The notes under the pieces are model-generated. The model saw only the letters and a list, made by a program, of their open reading frames with translations. It ran no database searches and was not told the origin of the DNA. From contig CAAECB010000068.1 in the NCBI GenBank assembly GCA_900754285.1, positions 1 to 18,444 on the forward strand: a DNA stretch of 18,444 nt. Reading direction: 5' to 3'. A program made the position numbers and the translations under genes. Origin of the DNA: Clostridia bacterium (lineage in GTDB: Bacteria > Bacillota > Clostridia > TANB77 > CAG-508). Each line of letters opens with the position of its first letter. Position 1 is the stretch's first letter. Positions 8,444-14,821 of this stretch are shown here, one piece after another.

Positions 8444-8483
8444 CAGCCCCAACATATCTGCTATCTCATTTTCTACATTAAAT

Positions 8484-8512
8484 ACTATATAACAATTTTT
8501 TATAAAAAACAA
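8484..8512 (-). promoter_or_regulatory. Putative toxin promoter
   Basis: On the minus strand, TTGTTT (8507-8512) and TATAGT (8484-8489) are 17 bp apart. Transcription would begin near 8477, at TAGAAAATGAGA. This is weaker than the facing antitoxin promoter, the usual balance in type I modules where the antitoxin RNA is made in excess. Confidence 0.55.
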
Positions 8513-8557
8513 GCGAACAAACTAAATAATTGTAATTTTTTACCTTTCAAAAAAAGT

Positions 8558-9238
8558 TCATATGTCCTCATTTTTATCAATCAATTTTGCTATTACCGCT
8601 TTAGTCGTAATTCCTTGTTCTGTAAACATTTTTTCGTGTTCTGTTTCTATATTTTCAGGAAAAATCGGATTATTATGCAAATCTTCTGTTTTAGCAATTA
8701 TTGTAAATCCACTTTCTTCAAAGTATCTTAAACTTGCTAAATACAAATCATCATCATCTGTTTTAAAAAATATCTCTCCATTTTTACTTAAAAAAGTTTT
8801 ATATTTTTCTAACTGTCTTGTATGTGTTAGTCTTTTTTTATGATGTTTTCCTTTTGGCCATGGATTGCAAAAGTTTATATAAATTCTTTGTATGTTATCT
8901 TTTTCGTCTAATATAAGTGGTATTCTTTCTATATCAAATCTTGTTATTATTACATTCTCTGGCTCTTTTTGAATTTCTTTGTATTCTTTTTCTATATTTC
9001 TTTTGGCTAATCCTAGCATTGCATCAACTAAATCTATTGCTATGTAATTATTTTCTGGATGTTTTGATGCCATTTTTGCTATAAATTGTCCTTTTCCACA
9101 TCCTAATTCTAAATATGTTGGTTGTTCTTGATTTTTAAATAGTGTTTTCCATTTTTCTTTATATTCTTCTGGATTGTCTATATAAAATTTTGATGCTTCT
9201 AATTCTGGTCTTGCCCATTTTTTGTATCTGATTCTCAT
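8558..9238 (-). CDS. trmB: tRNA (guanine-N7-)-methyltransferase
   Basis: TrmB methylates N7 of G46 in the tRNA variable loop using S-adenosylmethionine. This 226-residue protein has the SAM-binding ELGCGKG at 44-50, the family signature NFCNPWPKGKHHKKRLTH at 122-139, KTDDDDLY at about 159-166 and IETEHEKMFTEQG near the C-terminus (the TE-YE-F substrate loop). The N-terminus RIRYKKWARPELE is also typical. An AGGAGG site precedes the ATG at 9238. Directly upstream lies a copy of the 65-bp intergenic repeat (9267-9331), then rnpB, so two tRNA-maturation functions are neighbours. Length is normal for bacterial TrmB. Confidence 0.95.
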   Translation of the reverse strand: MRIRYKKWARPELEASKFYIDNPEEYKEKWKTLFKNQEQPTYLELGCGKGQFIAKMASKHPENNYIAIDLVDAMLGLAKRNIEKEYKEIQKEPENVIITRFDIERIPLILDEKDNIQRIYINFCNPWPKGKHHKKRLTHTRQLEKYKTFLSKNGEIFFKTDDDDLYLASLRYFEESGFTIIAKTEDLHNNPIFPENIETEHEKMFTEQGITTKAVIAKLIDKNEDI

Positions 9239-9266
9239 TTTTGTCTTTTCCTCCTATTTTATATAA

Positions 9267-9331
9267 GAACAAAAGCGGACATTAATAACATTAGCACTTG
9301 TTAGAACATTTTAAAGTCCGCGTATTTGTTC
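9267..9331 (+). repeat. 65-bp intergenic repeat, copy 1 (complete)
   Basis: This near-palindromic unit begins GAACAAA (9267-9273) and ends TTTGTTC (9325-9331), a perfect 7-bp terminal inverted repeat. Inside it, GCGGAC (9275-9280) pairs with GTCCGC (9316-9321). It shares 50 of the first 60 positions with copy 3 and most with copy 2. It lies between rnpB and the trmB start. The flank at about 9335-9363 adds another hairpin (GAAATTGC / GCAAATTTC). Confidence 0.8.
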
Positions 9332-9385
9332 GTGCGCGAAATTGCAAAGCAAATTTCTGTGCATTGTTATATTTTATATTATAAA

Positions 9386-9733
9386 AGAGCAAATCTGTAA
9401 GCCGGGTTCTGTCTTTTAAAATAGCCATTTATCTAGGATTATTATTGCTAATAATCTCAAGCCACGCAATTCAAGAAGGCACCGAGCAGGTTTAATCTTC
9501 TTTATTAGGTGTTGCTCCAGATGGGGTTTACACTGACCTGTTATGTCACCATAACAGCGGTGAGCTCTTACCTCGCCTTTTCATCCTTACCTCTTAAAGA
9601 GGCGGTTATTTTCTGTTGCACTTTCCTTAGGGTTGCCCCCACTAGACGTTATCTAGCATCATTGCTCTATGGAGCCCGGACTTTCCTCTCGTAGTATCTT
9701 TCGATTTCTACCAGCGACTATTCAATTTGCTCT
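9386..9733 (-). ncRNA. rnpB: RNase P RNA, class A
   Basis: The minus strand carries the class A RNase P RNA signature: GAGGAAAGTCCGGGCTCC near the 5' end (about 9670-9690), GTGGGGGCAACCCTAAGGAA, AAGGATGAAAAGGCGAGG, a GTAAACCCC block, and ACAGAACCCGGCTTACAGA near the 3' end (about 9395-9413). Helix P1 is visible as AGAGCAAAT (9725-9733) pairing with ATTTGCTCT (9386-9394), which fixes the ends at about 348 nt. The 3' end runs into TTTTAT, so P1 plus U-run may end transcription. The RNA is the ribozyme that cuts tRNA 5' leaders. An apparent plus-strand ORF inside it is a shadow. Confidence 0.95.
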
Positions 9734-9740
9734 GTTTGAT

Positions 9741-9746
9741 ATTATA
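9741..9746 (-). promoter_or_regulatory. Probable -10 box of rnpB
   Basis: TATAAT with an extended TGA just upstream lies 7 nt before the inferred rnpB 5' end at 9733. It directly abuts the stop codon of the upstream gene (9747). No good -35 hexamer is visible at 17 bp, so the extended -10 may compensate. Confidence 0.6.
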
Positions 9747-10721
9747 TCACATATTCTCTAATTCTTCTAGTGTATTTTTATATTTTATTAAAAAGATTTT
9801 TGTATCTTTTATATTTGCAGTTTTATATAATTCATTTATCATTATATATGATTTATTTGTTGAATATTGTTTTTGTTCTTTCATATTTGTTGATGTCATT
9901 AATTTTGAAAATTCTTCTGATGCTGATTTCATATATTTTGATACTTCTTCCCACTTTTCTTCATCTAAATTACTATATGCTTTAAAAATATTAAGTTTTG
10001 TTTTTGCTACTGTTTTTTCTTGTTCACTACTATCACTTTCTTCTACGAATTTAACATATATTTCATATATTTTGCATAATTGGTTTAATGTTCCTGTTTT
10101 ATTTTCGGTTTGTACTATTTTTGTTAAATTATCAAATTCTGTATTAAAGTTTAAAATATTTTCGTCATTAATATTTGTTTGATAGAAGTCTAATGTTATT
10201 GTAGGTATAGATACATACATTTTTTCTATATTATTTTTGACAACTTGCCAATCAATATCTTCTTTTTGAGTTAGTATTCCTTCTTCTTGTAATTGATATT
10301 CTTTCTGTTCTGTTTCTGTACTATTTTCTCCCTCCGAATTAGATTTTCCTCCTGTTTCACTACTGTCTGCCGATTTTGAGTCACTTCCCTTTTCACTTTT
10401 CCCTGTGTTTTCACTTTCTTCTCCTGTTTGATTTTCTCCTTCTGAATTTTTACTATTTTGTTGATTTGTTTCTTCTTGAGTACTTGAGTTTACTGTATTT
10501 ATTGAAATTTTGTAACTTTCATATTTTATGTTATTCATTTGGTTAAAGATTTCTGTTAACCTTTTATCTATATATTTTTTCTCTGTTGCTACTTTTTCTT
10601 CTATTTCTTTTTTGTTTCCTTCTTTATTTACTGATATTACTCTATATGCCCCAAAACTTACTACTAGTATCACAAATATTACTAAAAATATATAGGCTTT
10701 TATTTTATGTTTCTTTTCCAT
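9747..10721 (-). CDS. Membrane-anchored extracytoplasmic protein with acidic linker, unknown function
   Basis: This 324-residue protein has a short positive N-terminus and one membrane segment (about residues 8-27, IKAYIFLVIFVILVVSFGAY). It then has a helical stretch and a low-complexity Ser/Glu/Gly/Asn/Lys-rich linker at about 78-145 with repeated SEGEN- and GKS-like runs. The C-terminal half is charged and helical (about 150-324). No cleavage site is evident, so it is probably a signal-anchored surface protein. I recognise no family. An AAGGAA-type site precedes the ATG at 10721. It follows the other anchored gene (10831-11793) on the same strand across a hairpin, and its last bases overlap the promoter region of rnpB. 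Confidence 0.8.
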   Translation of the reverse strand: MEKKHKIKAYIFLVIFVILVVSFGAYRVISVNKEGNKKEIEEKVATEKKYIDKRLTEIFNQMNNIKYESYKISINTVNSSTQEETNQQNSKNSEGENQTGEESENTGKSEKGSDSKSADSSETGGKSNSEGENSTETEQKEYQLQEEGILTQKEDIDWQVVKNNIEKMYVSIPTITLDFYQTNINDENILNFNTEFDNLTKIVQTENKTGTLNQLCKIYEIYVKFVEESDSSEQEKTVAKTKLNIFKAYSNLDEEKWEEVSKYMKSASEEFSKLMTSTNMKEQKQYSTNKSYIMINELYKTANIKDTKIFLIKYKNTLEELENM

Positions 10722-10752
10722 TTTTCTTCACTTTCCTTCTTTTATAAAATTT

Positions 10753-10790
10753 GGTTGGAAAAATCAATTTTTACTTTTGTTTTTCCAACC
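10753..10790. terminator. Hairpin between the two anchored-protein genes
   Basis: A perfect 11-bp stem (GGTTGGAAAAA at 10753-10763 with TTTTTCCAACC at 10780-10790) encloses a 16-nt loop just downstream of the 10831-11793 gene. On the minus strand it is followed by AAATTTTAT rather than a solid U-run, so it may be a partial terminator or processing site between the two genes. Confidence 0.55.
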
Positions 10791-10830
10791 ATTTATATTA
10801 TTTCCTATATATTTCTTTTTATTCTTTTTA

Positions 10831-11793
10831 TTAATTTTCTATTTCTACAGATATTCCTGATTTCAATGATACTATTGGACATATACTTATTGTGTTTCTA
10901 TTATTATATAATTCACTTTCTAAATTTGCTGTATTACCATTTATTGTACACATAGCTAGTCTAAAAAAGCATGATGGTGAAGCTAAATACCATTTTCCTT
11001 TTTTGTTTCCATTGCTCCCTGCATACATACTTCCATATTCTTTATAATCTAATGGAGCATTTATAGTAATATAATCTTTATTAACTATATTTTGGTTTTC
11101 TGTATTAGTTAATGTATATGTGTATCCTTCATCTTTTTCTAAAAATTCCGTTCCTATAGTAAAATTTTTTGATAATTCATGTTGTACTTGATTATATGAT
11201 GCCATATATAATTCTACACTTGGACTACCAATTACATAATTTGCCTTTTCACTATCACAAAAATCTTTCCATACACTTGGTGCACATAACCATGCTGATA
11301 CTTTCTCATTTGTATTCCATTGGTCAATTGGTAGTTCTCCTCTTTTTTCTCTCCATAATGTATTCATGTTCTTGAATTTTTCTATATCGTTATCATTTAG
11401 TTTACTTATGTCTTCACTTAATTTTATATCGTCTTTTGCATCTGCTTTCAAGTATAACGTATTTTTTCCGTCTCCATATTTATTTTCTGTATCAACAAAA
11501 AATATTCTATAAGTTAGTCCTCCAATTGTATAATTTGTAACTTTTTTTCCATAATACTTTTCAGGTTCTTTTGCTATTTCTTCTGCTGTTATGCTTACCT
11601 TTTTATTTGATTCTTTTTTTGATTCTACTATCTCTGATTGAATATTCATTTCATTATTATTTTTAACATAGTAATTTTTATCTTGAGTTGATTTATTTTC
11701 TTTTGTTAACATAAATATTCTACATACTATAACTGCAAGAAGTAATAATATTATTATAATTATAGTCAATGTTATCTTTTTTTCTTTACTCAT
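10831..11793 (-). CDS. Membrane-anchored protein with DUF6273-like C-terminal domain
   Basis: This 320-residue protein has a strongly hydrophobic N-terminal segment (about residues 6-28) and an outward-facing body. The C-terminal half has the pattern YVIGSPSVELYMASYN, then WYLASPSCFFRLAMCTINGN, then ISICPIVSLKSGISVEIE. It resembles the clostridial extracellular domain in which a WLASP motif is followed by a closing R/CPVVSLKSG segment, annotated as DUF6273. That match is from memory and is moderate. It is probably attached to the outer face of the membrane; binding partner unknown. A GGAG site precedes the ATG at 11793 and a clear promoter lies upstream. It is the first gene before the 9747-10721 gene. 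Confidence 0.78.
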   Translation of the reverse strand: MSKEKKITLTIIIIILLLLAVIVCRIFMLTKENKSTQDKNYYVKNNNEMNIQSEIVESKKESNKKVSITAEEIAKEPEKYYGKKVTNYTIGGLTYRIFFVDTENKYGDGKNTLYLKADAKDDIKLSEDISKLNDNDIEKFKNMNTLWREKRGELPIDQWNTNEKVSAWLCAPSVWKDFCDSEKANYVIGSPSVELYMASYNQVQHELSKNFTIGTEFLEKDEGYTYTLTNTENQNIVNKDYITINAPLDYKEYGSMYAGSNGNKKGKWYLASPSCFFRLAMCTINGNTANLESELYNNRNTISICPIVSLKSGISVEIEN

Positions 11794-11819
11794 TTTTAAT
11801 CTCCATTATTTTTTATTTT

Positions 11820-11848
11820 ACTATATCAAATTTTATATTAATTTTCAA
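11820..11848 (-). promoter_or_regulatory. Promoter of the 10831-11793 gene
   Basis: Minus-strand TTGAAA (11843-11848) and TATAGT (11820-11825) are exactly 17 bp apart, 27 bp upstream of the ATG at 11793. It lies in a very AT-rich divergent region, so chance matches are possible. Confidence 0.6.
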
Positions 11849-11951
11849 GTTTTTCTGTATCTGTAATACATTTATTATTTTATTGTAATATTTTTGTAAT
11901 ATGGTTATATTTTTTATTTTTTTGCACATATTAAATATATAGGAGTAAATT

Positions 11952-12230
11952 ATGGTTACAGTGAATTTGTTTAGTGAAAAAGAAGGAGAAGTTAATAAAT
12001 TTTTGAGTCATTTTTACAATACTAATTTGGATTTGGATTCTGCTTTAAAATGGAATAAAGAATATAATAATCCAATTGAAATGGTTGAAATTATTGGCAC
12101 TTATGTAGATAATATTGAAAATTTTTCTTTGAATATGTGGATTTCTTTGGACAAAGACATTTATTTACATGTTACTGAGCAAAATGCTAACGACATTATT
12201 AAATATTTGTATGAAAGATTTCCATACTAA
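11952..12230 (+). CDS. Small protein of unknown function
   Basis: This 92-residue acidic protein (MVTVNLFSEKEGEVNKFLSH at its start) has no signal peptide, membrane segment or motif that I recognise. Alternating hydrophobic and charged stretches suggest a compact alpha/beta fold; a pattern NMWISLDKDIYLHVT then NANDIIKYLYERF is near the end. An AGGAGT ribosome site precedes the ATG at 11952. It is one of only two plus-strand protein genes and stands alone between divergent and convergent minus-strand genes. The 65-bp repeat, copy 2, begins almost immediately after its stop codon, followed by a bidirectional terminator. Codon use matches its neighbours. Confidence 0.8.
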   Translation: MVTVNLFSEKEGEVNKFLSHFYNTNLDLDSALKWNKEYNNPIEMVEIIGTYVDNIENFSLNMWISLDKDIYLHVTEQNANDIIKYLYERFPY

Positions 12231-12231
12231 A

Positions 12232-12295
12232 GAACAAAAGCGGACATTAATAACATTTGCACTTATTTAAAATATTTTAAAGTCCGCGTATATAT
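12232..12295 (+). repeat. 65-bp intergenic repeat, copy 2
   Basis: The unit starts GAACAAAAGCGGAC one base after the stop codon of the 11952-12230 gene and contains GTCCGC at 12282-12287. The inner 6-bp pairing (GCGGAC/GTCCGC) is kept, but the terminal TTTGTTC of copy 1 is replaced by AT-rich sequence that merges into the following terminator. It has one extra base in the middle relative to copy 1. Confidence 0.78.
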
Positions 12296-12338
12296 AAAAA
12301 AGCAAGAATCATTACTTTTTAATGTTTCCTGCTTTTTT
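12296..12338. terminator. Bidirectional terminator between convergent genes
   Basis: AAAAAAGCA (12296-12304) pairs with TGCTTTTTT (12330-12338), extended by GA/TC after one mismatch. The A-run on one side and T-run on the other give a U-run on both strands. It can end both the plus-strand 11952-12230 gene and the minus-strand zinc-ribbon gene. Confidence 0.75.
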
Positions 12339-12342
12339 TAAA

Positions 12343-12924
12343 TTACTCCTCTACATCTGCTTCAATAGCAACAGTTTTTTCCAAATTATCTTGAGCTTGT
12401 TCTTTTTCTTCTTCAGTCAAATCAGCTTTACCAGGAGTTTCATTTACTTCTATTTTATTATCAACACCATTTGTAGTAACTTCTATATTTTCAGTTTCTT
12501 CTTTTTTATCTTCTTCAACTACTTCTACTGATTTAACCTCATCTTTTGGCTCTTCTTGGCTCTCTTGTTTTGCACCACATTCTGGGCAGAAATTCATATT
12601 TTTATCTATTTCTTTATAACAATTTTTACATACTTTTTTATCTTTTAAATCAATACATTCTTTTAGAATACTGTCTATTTCATCACTTATTACATCTAAT
12701 TTTGTGCATTCTTCTTCTAAGTCTTTTTTTATATCTATATTTTCTTCTTTTACATGTTTTTCATATACTTTTTTGCCTATTTCTTCATAGATATCATTTG
12801 CTTGGCTTTTTAAGTCTGCCATTTTCATTTTTAATTTTGCCTCTTTTGCTATTTTTCCTGTCTTGTCTGCTGTAACTTTATATGCCTCACTTGCTTTTTT
12901 TCCTAGTTTATCAAAAAATTCCAT
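12343..12924 (-). CDS. Zinc-ribbon, coiled-coil protein
   Basis: This 193-residue protein starts MEFFDKLGKKASEAYKVTAD. Residues 1-95 are charged, helical and probably coiled coil, and include KTGKIAKEAKLKMKM. A zinc ribbon follows with CKNC at 99-102 and CPEC at 113-116 (C-x2-C-x10-C-x2-C). The tail (about 120-193) is very acidic and probably disordered. I use the ATG at 12924 because AAAGGA then lies 11 nt upstream; the GTG at 12933 would be only 2 nt from it and is less likely. Proteins of this plan are common in Clostridia and function is unknown. It is flanked by inverted copies 2 and 3 of the 65-bp repeat. Confidence 0.82.
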   Translation of the reverse strand: MEFFDKLGKKASEAYKVTADKTGKIAKEAKLKMKMADLKSQANDIYEEIGKKVYEKHVKEENIDIKKDLEEECTKLDVISDEIDSILKECIDLKDKKVCKNCYKEIDKNMNFCPECGAKQESQEEPKDEVKSVEVVEEDKKEETENIEVTTNGVDNKIEVNETPGKADLTEEEKEQAQDNLEKTVAIEADVEE

Positions 12925-13023
12925 TTTGACCACGATCCTTTCTTTATCATTAATACTATTAACTATATTTTTCTTTATATTAGTATTTATTATATTTTAA
13001 TTTTTATACATTTTTTCATTTAT

Positions 13024-13091
13024 CGCAAATAAATATGCATACTTTAAAATATTCTAACAAGTGTCAATGTTATTAAGATTCGCCTTTGTTC
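13024..13091 (-). repeat. 65-bp intergenic repeat, copy 3 (inverted)
   Basis: Read on the minus strand, the unit starts GAACAAAGGCG at 13091, just after the gpsA stop codon. It runs through TTAATAACATT and CTTGTTAGAATATTTTAAAG, and aligns without gaps to copy 1 (50 of 60 positions equal). The inner arms have changed to GCGAAT/GTATGC; pairing is partly retained through wobble pairs but weaker than in copies 1 and 2. Confidence 0.78.
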
Positions 13092-13101
13092 TATTTATTT
13101 T

Positions 13102-14088
13102 TTACATTTCCATCTTTTTTTCTCTTGTCATTAATTGATTTACTGCCTCTTTTGCATCAAGTTTATTATATATAACATCATAAGCTGTATTTATAATTGG
13201 AACTTCTATATTGTATTTTTTGCTTAATGCATATGCAACATCAATGTTGTCAATGCTTTCTATAACCATTCCAACTTCTTTTTTAGCTTCTTCAAGTGTT
13301 TTACCTTGACCTATTAATTTTCCTGCTCTTCTATTTCTGCTATGTTCACTTAGGCATGTTACTATTAAATCTCCTAAACCACTTAATCCAAAAAATGTAT
13401 CTTTTTGTCCACCTAGTGCAACTCCTAATCTTGATATTTCTCCTAATCCTCTTGTTATAAGTGCTGCAAAAGTGTTATCTCCAAAACCTACACCTGCTGC
13501 TACTCCTGCACAAAATGCTATAATGTTTTTTAATGCTCCTCCTAGTTCTACTCCTTTTACATCTTCTGATGTGTATACTCTCATGTGTGGACACATAAAT
13601 GCATCTTGTACTATTTCTCTTACTTCTTTGTCTTTTGATGCCATTACTAATACTGTTGGTATTGCTATTGATACTTCTTCTGCATGACTTGGTCCTGATA
13701 GTACTCCTACTCTGGCTTCTGGTAATTCATCTAATATGACTTCATCTAGTGTTTTCATTGTTTCTTTTTCAAATCCTTTTGAACATATTATTACAGGAGT
13801 TTTTCCTATATATTGTTTATATTGTTTGAATGTTTCTCTTGTGAATTTTGATGGTGTTACATGTAAAATAAAATCTGCTCCTTCTATAACTTCTTTAAAA
13901 TCTGTTGAACATGTAATTTCTTCTGGCAAAGTTAAGTTTGGTAAAAATTTGCACTTTTTTTCATTATTTATCAAGTCTCTTTCTTCTTCTAAAAATGACC
14001 ATATTTTCACATTATGCCCCATATTTGCTAAATGTGTTGCTAGAGCTACTCCCCAGCTACCACTTCCTATAATTGCTATATTATTCAT
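13102..14088 (-). CDS. gpsA: NAD(P)-dependent glycerol-3-phosphate dehydrogenase
   Basis: GpsA reduces dihydroxyacetone phosphate to sn-glycerol 3-phosphate, the backbone for phospholipids and teichoic acid precursors, in the cytoplasm. The 328-residue protein has the Rossmann loop GSGSWG at 8-13, SKGFE at 103-107, SGPSHAEEV at 131-139, GVELGGALKNI at 179-189 (with the catalytic lysine K187) and the GLSGLGDLIVTCLSEHSRNR segment in the C-terminal domain. An AAGGAAGGA site precedes the ATG at 14088. It is downstream of plsY, which uses its product, so substrate supply and acyl transfer are genetically linked. An unknown gene (14194-14784) separates the two. Length is normal and all motifs are intact. 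Confidence 0.95.
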   Translation of the reverse strand: MNNIAIIGSGSWGVALATHLANMGHNVKIWSFLEEERDLINNEKKCKFLPNLTLPEEITCSTDFKEVIEGADFILHVTPSKFTRETFKQYKQYIGKTPVIICSKGFEKETMKTLDEVILDELPEARVGVLSGPSHAEEVSIAIPTVLVMASKDKEVREIVQDAFMCPHMRVYTSEDVKGVELGGALKNIIAFCAGVAAGVGFGDNTFAALITRGLGEISRLGVALGGQKDTFFGLSGLGDLIVTCLSEHSRNRRAGKLIGQGKTLEEAKKEVGMVIESIDNIDVAYALSKKYNIEVPIINTAYDVIYNKLDAKEAVNQLMTREKKMEM

Positions 14089-14149
14089 CTTTTATACCAT
14101 TCCTTCCTTATCTCAAGTTTAAAAATTTATAATTTCTTTTAGTTTTTCC

Positions 14150-14181
14150 ATCTTAGGAAAGTTCTTTGAATTTCCTAAGAT
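14150..14181 (-). repeat. Hairpin repeat, copy B
   Basis: A perfect 11-bp stem (ATCTTAGGAAA / TTTCCTAAGAT) encloses a 10-nt loop between the 14194-14784 gene and gpsA. Read on the minus strand, it resembles copy A at 3762-3793 in stem, loop (TTCAAAGAAC against AATTCCAAAC) and the preceding T-rich TTTATAT. It could be an mRNA stability or attenuation hairpin in the operon; no U-run follows. Confidence 0.55.
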
Positions 14182-14193
14182 ATAAAAATATTA

Positions 14194-14784
14194 TTATCTT
14201 AATTTGACTATTGCACAAATAATAATTACTATTACTATTCCTATAATAATTTTCCACCATGATACACTTACTTTTTTGTAATCCTCATTTTTTAAAGTAT
14301 CTTGTTTTGCATCATAAGTTAATCTGCACATTCCTTCTCCATCAAATTTAAAATCGTCTAAGTACATGATTGTGCTTTGTGTTTCTCCTGTTTTTAATAT
14401 TTTAAATTTTATATCAAGTTTGCTATAATTTTTTAATACTTTAAATTGATAATGGTTTGTGCTATATGGTGTCATTGTAACTTCTACATATTGAACATTT
14501 TCTTGTGTGAATAGCTTAGGTTTTACTGAATTTTTATCTATATTTAATGTTGATATATCATTATTCACTAAGGTTTCTGGTCCAGTATATGTTACTTTGT
14601 TTTCTGAATTTTCTATAGCATATTGTATGTATTCAACTGGTAATAATAATGATAGTTCATAACTGCTTTCCATATCTTTTATCGTTAAGTCTAGTGTATT
14701 ATACTCTGTTTCTGCTTTTACATTTGTCATACATATAAATGTTATTAATATTTGTAATAATATTATTACTACTGCTTTTTTCAT
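14194..14784 (-). CDS. Secreted, C-terminally membrane-anchored protein, unknown function
   Basis: This 196-residue protein has a clear signal peptide (KK, then a hydrophobic core, then a likely cleavage site VKA-ETE after residue 24). The body, about 145 residues, is polar and beta-rich. A C-terminal membrane segment (WWKIIIGIVIVIIICAIVKL, about 175-194) ends in Lys-Leu-Arg, giving a bitopic protein with its body outside the cell. I recognise no domain. An AGGAAGGA site precedes the ATG at 14784. It lies between plsY and gpsA on the same strand with 30-40 bp spacing upstream, so it is probably cotranscribed with these lipid genes. A role in the envelope is plausible but only from context. 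Confidence 0.82.
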   Translation of the reverse strand: MKKAVVIILLQILITFICMTNVKAETEYNTLDLTIKDMESSYELSLLLPVEYIQYAIENSENKVTYTGPETLVNNDISTLNIDKNSVKPKLFTQENVQYVEVTMTPYSTNHYQFKVLKNYSKLDIKFKILKTGETQSTIMYLDDFKFDGEGMCRLTYDAKQDTLKNEDYKKVSVSWWKIIIGIVIVIIICAIVKLR

Positions 14785-14821
14785 TTTTTATTCCTTCCTA
14801 CTGGTATGTTTCTTCCAGTTT

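Noticed and set aside
8306..8512. 68-codon minus-strand ORF overlapping the toxin leader
   Set aside because: No ribosome site at its start, which lies inside the promoter; the strong AGGAGG at 8409-8415 serves the 34-codon frame instead.
8216..8731. 171-codon plus-strand ORF across the toxin-antitoxin region and the end of trmB
   Set aside because: It runs through a terminator hairpin and antisense to two better-supported genes, has low-complexity aromatic-rich content, and has no ribosome site; the promoter before it is better explained by a short antisense RNA.
9509..9694. 61-codon plus-strand ORF with apparent protein-like composition
   Set aside because: Lies wholly antisense to the RNase P RNA, whose conserved blocks explain the sequence.
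9267..13091. CRISPR array made of the three 65-bp repeats
   Set aside because: Copies are kilobases apart, in both orientations, with genes between them and no spacers.
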